Shown in pieces: positions 26,399 through 36,782 of a stretch of 64,000 nucleotides of DNA; within the stretch, counting starts at the first letter, position 1, and each line of letters starts with the position of its first letter. Position numbers and translations under genes: made by a program. Source of the stretch: Salinimicrobium sp. TH3 (GTDB taxonomy: Bacteria; Bacteroidota; Bacteroidia; Flavobacteriales; Flavobacteriaceae); NCBI RefSeq assembly GCF_026676115.1, contig NZ_JAPONB010000011.1:57040-121039 (forward strand), given 5' to 3'. Under the pieces are notes generated by a model. That model made no database searches, was not told where the DNA came from, and saw only the letters and a list, made by a program, of their open reading frames with translations.

Positions 26399-26405
26399 TA
26401 AGGAG
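26399..26405 (+). promoter_or_regulatory. Shine-Dalgarno AAGGAG before prfA
   Basis: AAGGAG starts 12 nt before the prfA ATG at 26411. It follows a TAAATTTG -7 element at 26385-26392, so the leader is only a few nucleotides longer than the ribosome site. Consensus sites of this kind are uncommon in the phylum. Confidence 0.5.
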
Positions 26406-26410
26406 ATGTT

Positions 26411-27487
26411 ATGATCGAGAAATTAAATATTGTAAAGCAGCGTTTTGACGAGGTGAATGACCTGATCATTCAACCCGATGTGATCGCCGATCAAAAGCGC
26501 TATATAGAGCTGAACAAGGAGTACAAGGATTTGAAAAAATTGATGGAGGTTCGTGAAGAATACATGAGCCTAATCAACAATAGAAAGGAAGCTGAAGAGA
26601 TCATTGCCGATGGCAGCGATCCCGAAATGACCGATATGGCCAAGATGCAACTGGAAGAGGCCAAAGAGCAGATTCCGGGGATGGAGGAGAAGATAAGAAT
26701 GATGCTGGTGCCAAAGGATCCTGAAGATGCTAAAAATGTCGTGATGGAGATTCGCGCAGGTACCGGTGGAGATGAAGCCAGTATTTTTGCCGGAGATCTT
26801 TACCGCATGTACACCAAATATATCGAGAGTAGAGGCTGGAAACATAATATTGTTGATTTTAGTGAAGGAACCAGCGGCGGATTCAAAGAAATAATTTTTG
26901 ACGTCACGGGGGAAGATGTCTACGGAACCTTAAAGTTTGAAGCGGGAGTGCACCGGGTGCAACGTGTACCACAAACCGAAACTCAGGGGCGTGTACATAC
27001 TTCGGCAGCCACAGTAATGGTATTGCCCGAGGCTGAAGAATTTGATGTGGAGATTGATCCCAAGGATGTGCGTATTGATTACTTCTGTTCTTCGGGACCG
27101 GGGGGACAATCGGTAAACACAACCTACTCAGCGGTGCGATTGACGCATACACCCACAGGACTGGTGGCACAGTGCCAGGATCAAAAATCCCAGCACAAGA
27201 ACAAAGAAAAGGCTTTTCGCGTGTTGAGGTCCAGGCTTTATGAGCAGGAACTTGCAAAAAAGATGGAAGCAGATGCCGCCAAGAGAAACTCTATGGTTTC
27301 CAGTGGTGACAGGAGTGCAAAGATCAGAACTTATAATTATGCACAGGGCAGGGTGACAGATCACCGTATTGGCCTTACGCTTTATGACCTTGGAAACATC
27401 ATTAATGGAGATATCCAGAAGATCCTTGATGAGTTACAACTTGTAGAAAACACAGAAAAACTGAAAGAGAATTCAGACGTTTTTTAA
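26411..27487 (+). CDS. prfA: peptide chain release factor 1
   Basis: 358 aa, full length. Terminates translation at UAA and UAG. The catalytic GGQ lies in [16 protein letters not shown], the methylation target of PrmC. Upstream [20 protein letters not shown] is the class I release-factor domain 2 start. No frameshift site is present (that belongs to RF2). A strong terminator follows, separating it from pyrF. Confidence 0.97.
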   Translation: MIEKLNIVKQRFDEVNDLIIQPDVIADQKRYIELNKEYKDLKKLMEVREEYMSLINNRKEAEEIIADGSDPEMTDMAKMQLEEAKEQIPGMEEKIRMMLVPKDPEDAKNVVMEIRAGTGGDEASIFAGDLYRMYTKYIESRGWKHNIVDFSEGTSGGFKEIIFDVTGEDVYGTLKFEAGVHRVQRVPQTETQGRVHTSAATVMVLPEAEEFDVEIDPKDVRIDYFCSSGPGGQSVNTTYSAVRLTHTPTGLVAQCQDQKSQHKNKEKAFRVLRSRLYEQELAKKMEADAAKRNSMVSSGDRSAKIRTYNYAQGRVTDHRIGLTLYDLGNIINGDIQKILDELQLVENTEKLKENSDVF

Positions 27488-27501
27488 ATAATTAAACCAC
27501 T

Positions 27502-27526
27502 AAAGCTGCCGCACCCCGGCAGCTTT
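27502..27526 (+). terminator. intrinsic terminator of prfA
   Basis: AAAGCTGCCG/CGGCAGCTTT, 10-bp perfect stem, 5-nt loop, followed by a T-run, 15 nt past the stop and 15 nt before pyrF. Confidence 0.88.
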
Positions 27527-27540
27527 TTTATTTTTAGCTA

Positions 27541-28350
27541 ATGACAACTTCCCAGCTCTCAGAACAAATACGTTTAAAAAAGTCATTTTTGTGCATCGGT
27601 CTTGATGTTGATCTACAAAAGATCCCGGAATTTTTACTGAGAGAAGAAGACCCGATTTTTGCCTTTAATAAAGCAATAATTGATGCGACCCATCATTTGG
27701 CTGTAGCTTACAAACCTAATCTCGCATTTTACGAGGCTCACGGTCTTAAGGGCTGGAAAGCCCTTGAGAAAACGATCAATTACCTGAATGAAAATTTCCC
27801 TGAAATTTTCACCATTGCCGATGCCAAAAGGGGAGATATAGGCAACACCTCGGGCATGTATGCGAAAGCCTTTTTTGAGGATCTAAATTTTGATTCGGTT
27901 ACAGTAGCTCCATATATGGGGAAAGATTCTATAGAACCCTTCCTGGCTTATCAAAACAAACACACAATTCTCCTGGCTTTAACTTCTAATGCCGGTGCCT
28001 ATGATTTTCAAACGCAAATAGTGGAACGGGAGGAATTGTATAAAAAGGTGATCAAAACTTCCAGAAACTGGACCAACGGTCAAAATCTAATGTACGTTGT
28101 TGGTGCGACCAAGGCAGAATATCTGCGTGAAATACGAAAAATCATTCCCGAAAACTTCCTTTTAGTGCCGGGAGTGGGAGCACAGGGTGGAAGTTTAAAA
28201 GAAGTTTGTGAATATGGAATGAGCCGCAATGCGGGCTTGCTAATTAATGCTTCCCGGGCAGTAATTTATGCCTCCAATGCTGAAGATTATGCTGAGGCCG
28301 CTGCTGCCGAAGCCAGGAAGCTACAGCAGGAAATGGCAGCCTACCTATAA
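27541..28350 (+). CDS. pyrF: orotidine 5'-phosphate decarboxylase (type 2)
   Basis: 269 aa. Final step of UMP synthesis. The catalytic segment is [13 protein letters not shown], with [10 protein letters not shown] at the N-terminus and [10 protein letters not shown] and [11 protein letters not shown] at the phosphate-binding end. The length and the [10 protein letters not shown] form indicate the longer type 2 group. It starts 15 nt after the prfA terminator, leaving no room for a separate full promoter except within the end of prfA. Confidence 0.95.
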   Translation: MTTSQLSEQIRLKKSFLCIGLDVDLQKIPEFLLREEDPIFAFNKAIIDATHHLAVAYKPNLAFYEAHGLKGWKALEKTINYLNENFPEIFTIADAKRGDIGNTSGMYAKAFFEDLNFDSVTVAPYMGKDSIEPFLAYQNKHTILLALTSNAGAYDFQTQIVEREELYKKVIKTSRNWTNGQNLMYVVGATKAEYLREIRKIIPENFLLVPGVGAQGGSLKEVCEYGMSRNAGLLINASRAVIYASNAEDYAEAAAAEARKLQQEMAAYL

Positions 28351-28414
28351 CGGAAACTGCTTCTAAAAAGGCTGTCAAAAATGTCATTTTTTGCACCTCA
28401 AAAATTCCCGGTCT

Positions 28415-29212
28415 ATGAAAGTTTTTCACGATCAATTAAATCGCAAACTTGAGTTGAAGGATCTTCCTCGGCGTATCGTAAGTCTTGTGCCTAGCCAGAC
28501 AGAACTGTTGGTGGATATGGGACTGCGTAAGAAGATCGTGGGGGTGACCAAATTTTGTGTGCACCCCGAAGACCTTCGGAAGGAAAAAAAAGTTGTAGGT
28601 GGCACCAAACAGGTGCATTACGACCGTATCAAAGCACTTGCACCCGATGTTATTCTTTGCAATAAAGAAGAGAATACAGAAGAAATGGTGACTGAGCTTG
28701 AAAAGATAGCTCCTGTCCATGTATCTAATGTTATGACTATTGACGATTCCCTTGAGCTTATTCGGCAGTATGGAAAAATGTTCAGAGAATATGGGAAAGC
28801 TTTAGAAATAGCAGAGAAAATTACATTTCTACGGGACGAATTTCAGGAGGAAATGAATAGTGTTCCGCAACGCAAAGTGGCTTATTTTATCTGGAAAAAT
28901 CCGTGGATGGTGGCTGGGAAAGACACTTTTATAGATCATCTCCTGGAACTTAACCGGTTCAAAAATGCCTTTTCGGGAGAAGATTCCCGCTATCCCGAAA
29001 TCGTGATGCATCAGTTAGAACAGCGAAAAGTAGAACTGGTGCTTCTTTCGACGGAACCATTTCCATTTAGATCGAGAGATAGAGATACGTTTAAAGAGGA
29101 TGTGAAGATGGACCGGGTCCACATCGTGGACGGAGAATATTTTAGCTGGTACGGGTCGCGTTTAATTTCAGCATTTGCTTACTTTAGAAAACTTCAGGCA
29201 GTTCTTTCCTGA
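28415..29212 (+). CDS. helical-backbone metal/cobalamin-type substrate-binding-like protein without signal peptide
   Basis: 265 aa from ATG 28415. RIVSLVPSQTELLVDMGL and VVGGTK, then ALAPDVILCNKEENTEEMV follow the BtuF/FecB-type periplasmic binding fold (PF01497). No signal peptide precedes the domain in any plausible start, and no ABC permease or ATPase is adjacent. Homologues of this shape are frequent in flavobacteria and are usually called cobalamin- or iron-complex-binding. As seen here it would be cytoplasmic, so the usual role is doubtful. The 3' end overlaps the next, convergent gene by 19 bp. Confidence 0.78.
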   Translation: MKVFHDQLNRKLELKDLPRRIVSLVPSQTELLVDMGLRKKIVGVTKFCVHPEDLRKEKKVVGGTKQVHYDRIKALAPDVILCNKEENTEEMVTELEKIAPVHVSNVMTIDDSLELIRQYGKMFREYGKALEIAEKITFLRDEFQEEMNSVPQRKVAYFIWKNPWMVAGKDTFIDHLLELNRFKNAFSGEDSRYPEIVMHQLEQRKVELVLLSTEPFPFRSRDRDTFKEDVKMDRVHIVDGEYFSWYGSRLISAFAYFRKLQAVLS

Positions 29213-29379
29213 TTCTTTTCCATGCGACGGATCTCCTTTAGGATCTTGCAGGCTTTTTCATTGAGCAAATCGCTGCGGGATTTATCCACTAGGGCGAGCT
29301 CAAATGACCTGCGCATTAGGAAAGTATATTTTTCCTGTAGGCGCTCCAGCGTAGATCTTGGTTCAAATAATCGAAACAT
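29194..29379 (-). CDS. Lacal_2735-like small protein, 61 aa
   Basis: Short charged helical protein (MFRLFEPRSTLERLQEKY..., later ILKEIRRMEKNQ), typical of the Lacal_2735 family of about 60-aa flavobacterial proteins of unknown function. The conserved pattern is MF.LF, KLQEKY, ES-type helix and KI..IE. It is convergent with the binding-protein-like gene (19-bp overlap). Confidence 0.7.
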   Translation of the reverse strand: MFRLFEPRSTLERLQEKYTFLMRRSFELALVDKSRSDLLNEKACKILKEIRRMEKNQERTA

Positions 29380-29978
29380 AGGATTTTTCTTATTACCACA
29401 AAGATATCTTTCAAGATTTCGAACAAGTGCTAACCTAAAGTTAACATTTTGATAAAAGTGGGTTTTATACCGGCTCCTGTTGTTAAAAACTCAAATTTTT
29501 GTTCCTAAAATTTCAGGTTCTATGGTTGCTTCGGGAGTTTTTCGACTGTTCATAAGCGTTTGAATGGAATAGAAATGTGCTAAAAGAAAAGTTTGCAAAT
29601 TTTTATGTTTGAAAATTTAAATGCCGAATAAGTAGCTGAAGTAAAGGAGTTATTGGTGAGATTTCCTGAACATCTAAATTTTCCTTATTAATTCATTTGA
29701 AAGGTGATTCATAACAGCGAATTAATTAGGTAAACTTGCTGATTTTTAGTGATTTGATTTCTTGTGTCTTCTCATTGGCTGCAAATTTGCTTATTTAACC
29801 TTCTTAAATTTTTGAATTATCCTGAAATTGAATTGTTTTTTTCTATTCATATTTCATCTAATATTTATTTTTAAAAGGTTTTTTTAATTCGTAGCCCTAA
29901 ACGTTAAATATGTGGTTTGTAAAGGATTACCTCTATATCTTGTTACTTTCTAAAGTATTAACCATTTAATTAATAATT
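29380..29978. other. 599-bp AT-rich intergenic region, no gene seen
   Basis: Between divergently transcribed genes, so it must hold both promoters. I see no reading frame or strong hairpin. The 100 bp before the protease are very AT-rich and hold no TAnnTTTG at a good distance, suggesting a non-housekeeping sigma factor or a poorly matched promoter. Confidence 0.4.
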
Positions 29979-31388
29979 ATGACCAAAAAATTAAACTTTT
30001 CAAAAATCATGTTGTCGGCTCTTGCAATGGGTCTGGTTTTTACTTCTTGTCAAAAGGAAGAGGTTATTAACGAGGTTGAAACTGCTACTGTGGAGTTAAA
30101 TGAGCCTCCTTATAATAGTTATCTCGTAGTGACAGAGAGCTCTACGATGAGTAAAAGCGCTGAAGACTTTTTAGCTGGTAGTGGAAATGTCCTTAAAAGT
30201 TTTCCTGATATTGGTGTAGCGGTTGTAAGTTCCGATGATGTCAACTTTGAAAAATCCACTTTAAAAAATAAAGAATTTGCGTCTGTAATTCCCAATTATA
30301 TAATAAAATGGATTCCCACAGAGGAGCTTGTGGCTGCGGACGCTAATCCAACGAGTATAGGTGATGACGAACCTTACTTCCGATATTTATGGGGTATGGA
30401 TGCTATTGATGCACCCGAAGCCTGGAATGCTGGTTATACTGGAAGTGGAGCAAGTGTATATGTTTTGGATTCTGGTATTTCACCTACTCATCCTGATATT
30501 GCTCCCAATATGAACTATGGAGATTCGAAATCATTCATTGAGGGTGAAGAATGGTACGTCACTACAGCGGATGAATCTGCACATGGCACTCACGTCGCCG
30601 GAACTATTGCTGCTGCAGACAATGGTCGTGGTGTAATTGGGGTTGCACCAAATGCTGAGATAGTAGGTATAAAAGTTTTATCGGGGAAAGATGGAAGAGG
30701 TCCGGTAAATGCACTTATTGAGGGAATATATTATGCTGGTAATATGGGAGCAGACGTAATAAACATGAGCCTCGGAGTTACTGTTGACAGAAGGAGCTTT
30801 ATATTGATTGATGCAGATGGAAATGAATTTCGAATCCCGGCTAAACATTATAATCACCTTATTATCGCTCAACAAAGAGCAGTTGATTATGCTTATAAAA
30901 AAGGAAGTACGTTGATAGCTTCTGCCGGTAATGATCCTATTAATTTTGACGGATATTCTTCTCACATGAAACTCCCCGGGGGATTAAATAACGTAATTAC
31001 TGTTTCTGCTACCTCACCAAATGGTTTTACGCTTCAGGACGAGTCTTCAAATTTTGATTTTGCAACCAGTTATACCACTTATGGCAGATCTTTAATAGAT
31101 ATCGCCGGTCCTGGTGGAGATGCGTATATGGCAGATGGAGCAATTAATCATTTAGATATGGTGTTGAGTGCCACTCCTACTGGCTGGGGCTGGATGGCTG
31201 GTACCAGTATGGCCGCTCCACACGTTTCTGGTGTAGCTGCTCTTATCATTGGTAAAAATGGAGGAGAAATGGCGCCTCATGAAGTTGAAATGCAATTATT
31301 GAACACTGCAGATCAAGTAGATGGTAATGGTCAAAGCATTTACTTTGGCAATGGAAGAGTTAATGCTTATCGTGCAGTGACCGAATAG
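29979..31388 (+). CDS. subtilisin-like (S8) serine protease, predicted lipoprotein
   Basis: 469 aa. Lipoprotein signal MTKKLNFSKIMLSALAMGL with lipobox FTSC (Cys24). Residues about 45-110 look like an inhibitor-I9-like propeptide. The catalytic triad is complete: Asp164 in YVLDSG, His202 in HGTHVAGT and Ser410 in GTSMAAPHVSG; Asn of ASAGNDP forms the oxyanion hole. An insertion of about 45 residues (RRSFILIDADGNE...) splits the domain between His and Asn. Predicted surface-attached endoprotease. A strong terminator follows, so it is a single-gene unit. Confidence 0.94.
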   Translation: MTKKLNFSKIMLSALAMGLVFTSCQKEEVINEVETATVELNEPPYNSYLVVTESSTMSKSAEDFLAGSGNVLKSFPDIGVAVVSSDDVNFEKSTLKNKEFASVIPNYIIKWIPTEELVAADANPTSIGDDEPYFRYLWGMDAIDAPEAWNAGYTGSGASVYVLDSGISPTHPDIAPNMNYGDSKSFIEGEEWYVTTADESAHGTHVAGTIAAADNGRGVIGVAPNAEIVGIKVLSGKDGRGPVNALIEGIYYAGNMGADVINMSLGVTVDRRSFILIDADGNEFRIPAKHYNHLIIAQQRAVDYAYKKGSTLIASAGNDPINFDGYSSHMKLPGGLNNVITVSATSPNGFTLQDESSNFDFATSYTTYGRSLIDIAGPGGDAYMADGAINHLDMVLSATPTGWGWMAGTSMAAPHVSGVAALIIGKNGGEMAPHEVEMQLLNTADQVDGNGQSIYFGNGRVNAYRAVTE

Positions 31389-31417
31389 GTGCACGTTCAT
31401 TGAACATTAATTATAAC

Positions 31418-31450
31418 AAACCGGCTTCCTAAAATTAAGGAAGCCGGTTT
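31418..31450 (+). terminator. intrinsic terminator of the S8 protease gene
   Basis: 13-bp perfect stem AAACCGGCTTCCT/AGGAAGCCGGTTT, 7-nt loop, then C and seven T. Confidence 0.88.
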
Positions 31451-31541
31451 CTTTTTTTACAATTTTGGTTCAATAGATAAAATTCCAGGTTATAATTATG
31501 AAAAGCGCCAACCCAATTCAGGACTCCAAACTTCATAAACT

Positions 31542-31569
31542 TTAAACCTTAAACCTTAAACCTTAAACC
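31542..31569. repeat. four tandem TTAAACC units
   Basis: Exact heptamer array, the same unit as at 17664-17712. It lies 13 bp beyond the stop codon of the DUF4197 gene (minus strand), that is, in its 3' flank. Confidence 0.9.
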
Positions 31570-31582
31570 TTATATATTGTTA

Positions 31583-32290
31583 TCAGTCCTGCAAAGCGAA
31601 CACTCTTTGCAATAAATTGGTTGTTCTGGAGGCGAAATTGTTCCTGATTTCTTTTTCTTCCACAGCGATCATGGTGTAAACTCCGTCGAGGGCCTCCTTC
31701 GTAACGTAATCGGCAAGATCGGGGTTGACGTCGGTAGTGAGGGGCAGAGCATTATACCGGTTGATGATGTTGGTCCATATTTGTGTGGCTCCCACGCGGT
31801 CAAGGGAATTTGTGATGACCGGGTTAAATCGGGTATAAAGTGGATCTGTAGTTTTTTGCTGGAGGTAGGACGTAGCGGCGGTGTCGTCTCCTAAAAGGAT
31901 ATTGCGGGCATCGGTAAAGGTGATCTGTTTTACCGCGTCAACAAAAATGGGAGTCGCTTCTTTTACGGCATCTTCGGCGGCACGGTTAAGCACTTTTAAA
32001 CCTTCATCTGCAAGAGAGCTCATTCCCAGGTCACGAAGGGTTCTGTCCACCTTTTGCAATTCCGGTGGAAGGTAAATCCGTACAAGTTCATTGCTGAAAA
32101 ACCCATCCTCCTGTGCAAGTTTGGTCACCTGCTTTTCAATTCCAAAATCCAGCGCCTGTCGTAGACCTGCGGCTACTTCGGTATTGGTGACGCCGGTACC
32201 TTCCTGGGGCAGGGAATCGGCTATTTGTTGTAATTCTGCACAACCTGTAAGTAATGGGACTATAAAAAGGAGGAGGAAAAGTTTCTTCAT
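31583..32290 (-). CDS. DUF4197 lipoprotein
   Basis: 235 aa. Signal MKKLFLLLFIVPLLTGC with lipobox LTGC (Cys17), so lipid-anchored. The helical body (AAGLRQALDFGIEKQVTKLA, ARNILLGDDTAATSYLQQKT, YVTKEALDGVYTMIA) is the DUF4197 signature. Function unknown; members occur widely in Gram-negative bacteria. It is divergent from icmF across 182 bp with no riboswitch-like structure. Confidence 0.9.
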   Translation of the reverse strand: MKKLFLLLFIVPLLTGCAELQQIADSLPQEGTGVTNTEVAAGLRQALDFGIEKQVTKLAQEDGFFSNELVRIYLPPELQKVDRTLRDLGMSSLADEGLKVLNRAAEDAVKEATPIFVDAVKQITFTDARNILLGDDTAATSYLQQKTTDPLYTRFNPVITNSLDRVGATQIWTNIINRYNALPLTTDVNPDLADYVTKEALDGVYTMIAVEEKEIRNNFASRTTNLLQRVFALQD

Positions 32291-32472
32291 AATACTGTTT
32301 TTGCCAAAGTTACTTATTAGCCGGGGATTAAAGTCATAAACAAAAGTTATCCTGTTGTTCCCTACTTTTTAGCAAAATTCCGGAATTGGCCTTGTAAGTT
32401 TATTATCGGTTTCAAAATGGCAACTTCGTTTCTAAATTCGTAAATTGCACGCCCTAAAACGTTTTCGAAGAA

Positions 32473-35400
32473 ATGGAACAACAAGCTCCTTATAAACCCA
32501 AGAATAAAGTAAGAATAGTAACTGCAGCTTCTCTTTTTGACGGGCATGATGCCGCAATAAATATTATGCGACGCATCATACAGTCCACCGGAGTGGAGGT
32601 GATCCACCTTGGCCATGACCGCAGTGTGGAAGAGGTTGTAAATTGTGCAATACAGGAAGATGCGAATGCGATTGCAATGACTTCTTACCAGGGTGGGCAT
32701 ACAGAGTACTTTAAATATATGTATGACCTGCTTAAAGAGAAAGGTGCAGAGCACATCAAGATCTTTGGCGGCGGCGGCGGAGTGATCCTGCCCGAGGAGA
32801 TCAAGGAACTTGAAGATTACGGTATTACAAGGATCTATTCTCCCGATGACGGCCGCGAACTAGGTCTGCAGGGAATGATCAACGATCTTGTAAAGCAGGC
32901 AGACTATCCCCTGGGTGATAGCCTTAATGGTGAAATAAAGGAACTGGAGAACAAAACTGCGGGTGCAATTGCCAGGGTAATTTCGGCTGCAGAAAATTTT
33001 CCTGAAATAGCAAAAGACACTCTTGAGAAGATACATTTAGAAAATAAAGAAAGAGATATTCCCGTCCTTGGAATTACCGGAACTGGTGGTGCTGGGAAAT
33101 CTTCCCTGGTAGACGAGCTTGTTCGCCGCTATCTTATGGATTTTCCTGAAAAGACCATTGGAATAATTTCTGTTGACCCGTCAAAAAGAAAAACCGGAGG
33201 TGCCCTTTTAGGAGATCGCATCAGGATGAATTCCATTAATAGTCCCCGGGTTTACATGAGATCTTTGGCAACCCGCCAGTCGAATCTTGCTTTATCTAAA
33301 TATGTTGCTGAAGCTATCCAGGTATTAAAAGCCGCGAGTTATGACCTTATTGTATTGGAAACTTCAGGAATAGGGCAATCGGATACCGAAATTCTGGAGC
33401 ATTCTGATGTCTCACTTTACGTAATGACGCCCGAATTTGGTGCTGCCACTCAGCTGGAAAAAATCGACATGCTGGACTTCGCCGACCTTGTTGCTATCAA
33501 TAAGTTTGACAAGCGAGGAGCTCTGGATGCGCTTCGGGACGTAAAGAAACAATATCAACGCAACCATGGATTATGGCACGAGAATGTAGATAATCTTCCT
33601 GTTTATGGAACTATCGCTTCCCAGTTCAATGATCCGGGGATGAACACGCTCTACAAGCAGATCATGGATATGATCGATAAAAAAGCAGGAGGTCATTTCA
33701 ACTCTACTTTTAACATCTCAAAAGAGATGAGCGAAAAGATCTTTGTGATCCCGCCAAACAGGACGAGATATCTTTCAGAAATTTCTGAAAATAATCGCTC
33801 TTATGATGAGAAAGCAGCTTCCCAGGCCGAGGTGGCCCAAAAGCTATATGGAGTTTTTAAGACCATAGAATCTGTTACTGGAGTAAAGCTGGGATTGAAC
33901 CAGTATGGACTTGATGAAGATGATCTTAATAATGCTACCACTTCAGAAAACAAGGAACTTACCGATCTTTTAAAGAAAGAATTTGATAAAGTAAAAATGG
34001 ATCTCGATCCATATAATTGGGAAGTAATTACCGGGTGGGACGAAAAAGTTAATAAATACAAGCAACCTGTCTACAGTTTTAAGGTTCGTGATAAAGAAAT
34101 AAAGATCGAAACCCATACCGAATCTCTTTCGCATACCCAGATTCCAAAAGTGGCACTTCCAAAGTATCAAGCTTGGGGAGATATTTTGCGTTGGTGCCTT
34201 CAGGAAAATGTGCCCGGAGAATTTCCGTATACTGCGGGACTTTATCCTTTTAAAAGACAAGGAGAAGATCCAACCCGGATGTTCGCGGGAGAAGGCTCGC
34301 CGGAGAGAACAAACCGTCGTTTCCATTACGTAAGTATGGGCTTACCGGCAAAAAGGCTTTCTACGGCATTTGACTCGGTAACCTTATATGGAAATGATCC
34401 CGATCATCGTCCCGATATCTACGGAAAGATTGGGAACGCCGGAGTTTCTATTTGCTGTCTTGACGATGCCAAAAAATTATATTCGGGGTTTGATCTTGCA
34501 GATCCTATGACTTCGGTAAGTATGACCATTAACGGTCCTGCTCCAATGCTGCTCGGGTTTTTTATGAATGCTGCTATAGACCAGCAATGTGAGAAGTACA
34601 TCAAAGAGAACGGCCTGGAAAAAGAGGTGCAGAAGAAGATCGATAAGGTCTATTCCAAAAAAGGAATGGAACAGCCAAAATACAGAGGCGAACTGCCGGA
34701 AGGAAATGACGGACTCGGATTAATGTTACTTGGTGTGACCGGAGACCAGGTATTGCCCGCAGATGTTTATGCTGATATTAAAAAGAGGACTTTAAGTCAG
34801 GTTCGGGGGACTGTGCAGGCGGATATTCTTAAAGAAGATCAGGCACAAAACACCTGTATTTTTTCTACAGAATTTGCATTGAGGTTAATGGGAGACGTGC
34901 AGGAATATTTTATCGAGGAGAATGTGCGGAATTTCTATTCGGTTTCCATTTCAGGCTATCACATTGCCGAAGCCGGAGCTAATCCTGTTACCCAGCTCGC
35001 TCTTACTCTTGCCAACGGATTTACTTATGTGGAATACTACCTGAGCAGGGGAATGGACATTGATAAATTTGGACCTAATCTTTCTTTCTTCTTTTCCAAC
35101 GGAATTGATGCGGAATATGCGGTCATTGGAAGGGTGGCCAGAAAGATCTGGGCTAAAGCCTTGAAATATAAATACGGAGCGAACCCAAGGGCGCAAATGC
35201 TGAAGTATCACATCCAGACTTCAGGAAGATCCCTGCACGCCCAGGAGATCGACTTTAATGATATCAGGACCACTCTCCAGGCACTTTATGCGATCTATGA
35301 CAATTGTAATTCACTGCATACTAATGCTTATGATGAGGCCATAACTACGCCAACAGAAGCTTCAGTAAGAAGGGCTATGGCGATACAGTTGATCATCAAT

Positions 35401-35904
35401 AAGGAATTAGGATTGACAAAGAATGAAAACCCAATTCAGGGTGCTTTTATTATTGAGGAACTTACAGACCTTGTGGAAGAAGCGGTTCTTTTGGAATTCG
35501 ACCGTATTACCGAAAGAGGCGGTGTGCTGGGAGCCATGGAAACCATGTATCAACGCAGTAAGATACAGGAAGAAAGTCTTTACTACGAAACCCTGAAGCA
35601 CAATGGGGAATTCCCTATAATTGGGGTAAATACCTTCCTTAGTTCTACAGGATCACCAACAGTGACTCCCGGGGAAGTTATAAGGGCCACAGAAGAAGAG
35701 AAACAGGCACAGATAAATACTTTGAAGGACCTGCATGAAGCTAAAAAAGAACTGGAGCATGAAACCCTGGAAAAGGTGAAACAGGCGGCTATTCAAAATG
35801 AAAATATCTTTGAAGTTCTTATGGAAGCGACCAAAGTCTGCTCCCTTGGCCAGATCACTACAGCTTTGTTTGAAGTAGGAGGACAGTATAGAAGAAATAT
35901 GTAA
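32473..35904 (+). CDS. icmF: fused isobutyryl-CoA mutase (IcmF)
   Basis: 1143 aa in the IcmF order: B12-binding domain (residues 1-135, with FDGHDAAI and LGHD around the cobalt-ligand His), G-protein chaperone of the MeaB/ArgK type (about 195-420; P-loop [12 protein letters not shown] near 200-211, NKFDKRG as base-recognition motif), and the radical mutase barrel (about 560-1143). The active-site stretch [18 protein letters not shown] carries the Phe (near 594) seen in IcmF in place of the Tyr of methylmalonyl-CoA mutase, favouring isobutyryl- or similar acyl-CoA substrates. It rearranges carbon skeletons with adenosylcobalamin in branched-chain acid metabolism. The substrate is inferred from the family. 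Confidence 0.94.
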   Translation: MEQQAPYKPKNKVRIVTAASLFDGHDAAINIMRRIIQSTGVEVIHLGHDRSVEEVVNCAIQEDANAIAMTSYQGGHTEYFKYMYDLLKEKGAEHIKIFGGGGGVILPEEIKELEDYGITRIYSPDDGRELGLQGMINDLVKQADYPLGDSLNGEIKELENKTAGAIARVISAAENFPEIAKDTLEKIHLENKERDIPVLGITGTGGAGKSSLVDELVRRYLMDFPEKTIGIISVDPSKRKTGGALLGDRIRMNSINSPRVYMRSLATRQSNLALSKYVAEAIQVLKAASYDLIVLETSGIGQSDTEILEHSDVSLYVMTPEFGAATQLEKIDMLDFADLVAINKFDKRGALDALRDVKKQYQRNHGLWHENVDNLPVYGTIASQFNDPGMNTLYKQIMDMIDKKAGGHFNSTFNISKEMSEKIFVIPPNRTRYLSEISENNRSYDEKAASQAEVAQKLYGVFKTIESVTGVKLGLNQYGLDEDDLNNATTSENKELTDLLKKEFDKVKMDLDPYNWEVITGWDEKVNKYKQPVYSFKVRDKEIKIETHTESLSHTQIPKVALPKYQAWGDILRWCLQENVPGEFPYTAGLYPFKRQGEDPTRMFAGEGSPERTNRRFHYVSMGLPAKRLSTAFDSVTLYGNDPDHRPDIYGKIGNAGVSICCLDDAKKLYSGFDLADPMTSVSMTINGPAPMLLGFFMNAAIDQQCEKYIKENGLEKEVQKKIDKVYSKKGMEQPKYRGELPEGNDGLGLMLLGVTGDQVLPADVYADIKKRTLSQVRGTVQADILKEDQAQNTCIFSTEFALRLMGDVQEYFIEENVRNFYSVSISGYHIAEAGANPVTQLALTLANGFTYVEYYLSRGMDIDKFGPNLSFFFSNGIDAEYAVIGRVARKIWAKALKYKYGANPRAQMLKYHIQTSGRSLHAQEIDFNDIRTTLQALYAIYDNCNSLHTNAYDEAITTPTEASVRRAMAIQLIINKELGLTKNENPIQGAFIIEELTDLVEEAVLLEFDRITERGGVLGAMETMYQRSKIQEESLYYETLKHNGEFPIIGVNTFLSSTGSPTVTPGEVIRATEEEKQAQINTLKDLHEAKKELEHETLEKVKQAAIQNENIFEVLMEATKVCSLGQITTALFEVGGQYRRNM

Positions 35905-35936
35905 GCAGAGAGCCGGCTTTTACTTTTGTGAAAGCC

Positions 35937-36056
35937 GTGCGAATCGCTTATCCCGATGAGCGGCAGCGAGATCGGGATCTCTTTGAAACGGAATTTCGTT
36001 TATATTTTGAAAACTGTGCGAATTCCTTATCCCGATGAGCGATAGCGATATCGGGA
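35937..36056. repeat. REP-like doublet, TCCCGAT...ATCGGGA
   Basis: Two copies, 35937-35977 and 36016-36056, offset by 79 bp and differing at only a few positions. Each encloses an inverted repeat TCCCGAT/ATCGGGA (35951-35977; 36030-36056). A compact form of the same palindrome is at 61732-61749. Confidence 0.85.
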
Positions 36057-36082
36057 GCTTATCTTGACAGATTTAAATCATT

Positions 36083-36116
36083 AACCCTTTCAGGGTTTCA
36101 AACCCCTGAAAGGGTT
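36083..36116 (+). terminator. hairpin, probable icmF terminator
   Basis: 13-bp perfect arms AACCCTTTCAGGG/CCCTGAAAGGGTT with an 8-nt loop and a short T tract. Confidence 0.65.
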
Positions 36117-36124
36117 TTACCTTT

Positions 36125-36157
36125 AAACCTCACAGTTTTTCAAAACCTGTGAGGTTT
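36125..36157 (+). terminator. second hairpin with T-run
   Basis: 11-bp arms AAACCTCACAG/CTGTGAGGTTT followed by TTTT and more T. Similar A/C-rich hairpins are common in flavobacterial genomes. Confidence 0.65.
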
Positions 36158-36211
36158 TTTTATTCCCGTTTAGCAGGGTTTAAATGCGATTATCTGAGAG
36201 CCAAAAACAGG

Positions 36212-36245
36212 AAGGAGTCTCAAAAATGGCATTTTGAGACTCCTT
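36212..36245. terminator. bidirectional terminator
   Basis: 14-bp arms AAGGAGTCTCAAAA/TTTTGAGACTCCTT around a 6-nt loop. It lies between icmF and the convergent minus-strand group. Confidence 0.75.
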
Positions 36246-36296
36246 TTCCCGAAGCATTTTTTATATCTAAATCTTGATTAGGTTGAGATTCTTGGT

Positions 36297-36773
36297 TTAA
36301 TCTTCCTCATCAAAAGGATTATCAAATGGAATATTGTCATCGGGATCGACATCGTCATACTTCACCCCCGGAGGATTAAATAATCCCCAGCGGTCAATGA
36401 TGTAGTTCCATTGATCAAAGGTTTGTACCCATTCGGCAAAAAGTACCCGAAATTCCTCCACTTCTGCCCTTAACATTTCCAGGTATTCCAATTCTTTAAA
36501 TCCTTCCATGATGAACCCGTTGCAACCTACAAAAATCTCGCGGGCACACTTCCGGATTATTGCGGCATTTTCCATTTTTATATCGTAGAGTTCAACGCCT
36601 TCTGCTCCTGCAATTTTAGGTGCAAGCTGGAGTGCATCGGTATACATGTTCTGTGCAACCGCGATTGTGAATTCGTTGTCTTCGGGTACCAGTTGTTTAA
36701 TTCGCACAACAATCTCCAGGATCTCCATGGCTTTTTGGTATAAAGGCATGCGCTCCAGTTTGTCCTTATTCAT
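36297..36773 (-). CDS. hypothetical helical protein, 158 aa
   Basis: No firm family. It is all-helical in appearance (MPLYQKAMEILEIVVRIKQLV, FTIAVAQNMYTDALQLAPKIAGAE, MENAAIIRKCAREI, LRAEVEEFRVLFAEWVQTF) with a very acidic tail (DDVDPDDNIPFDNPFDEED). The layout resembles small four-helix bundle proteins. It is last in a minus-strand group with the YkvA protein (9 bp gap) and the LigD-domain genes, so a link to DNA repair is possible only by position. Confidence 0.6.
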   Translation of the reverse strand: MNKDKLERMPLYQKAMEILEIVVRIKQLVPEDNEFTIAVAQNMYTDALQLAPKIAGAEGVELYDIKMENAAIIRKCAREIFVGCNGFIMEGFKELEYLEMLRAEVEEFRVLFAEWVQTFDQWNYIIDRWGLFNPPGVKYDDVDPDDNIPFDNPFDEED

Positions 36774-36782
36774 TTACAGGAA

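Larger units (their letters stand above)
35905..36296. other. 392-bp intergenic region packed with hairpins and repeats
   Basis: Convergent region after icmF. In order: a pair of about 41-bp near-identical direct repeats each containing TCCCGAT...ATCGGGA, then three strong hairpins (36083-36116, 36125-36157, 36212-36245). No gene. Confidence 0.8.

Noticed and set aside
32291..32472. Cobalamin riboswitch before the B12-dependent icmF gene
   Set aside because: No B12-box-like sequence or suitable stem structure seen in the 182-bp leader region.
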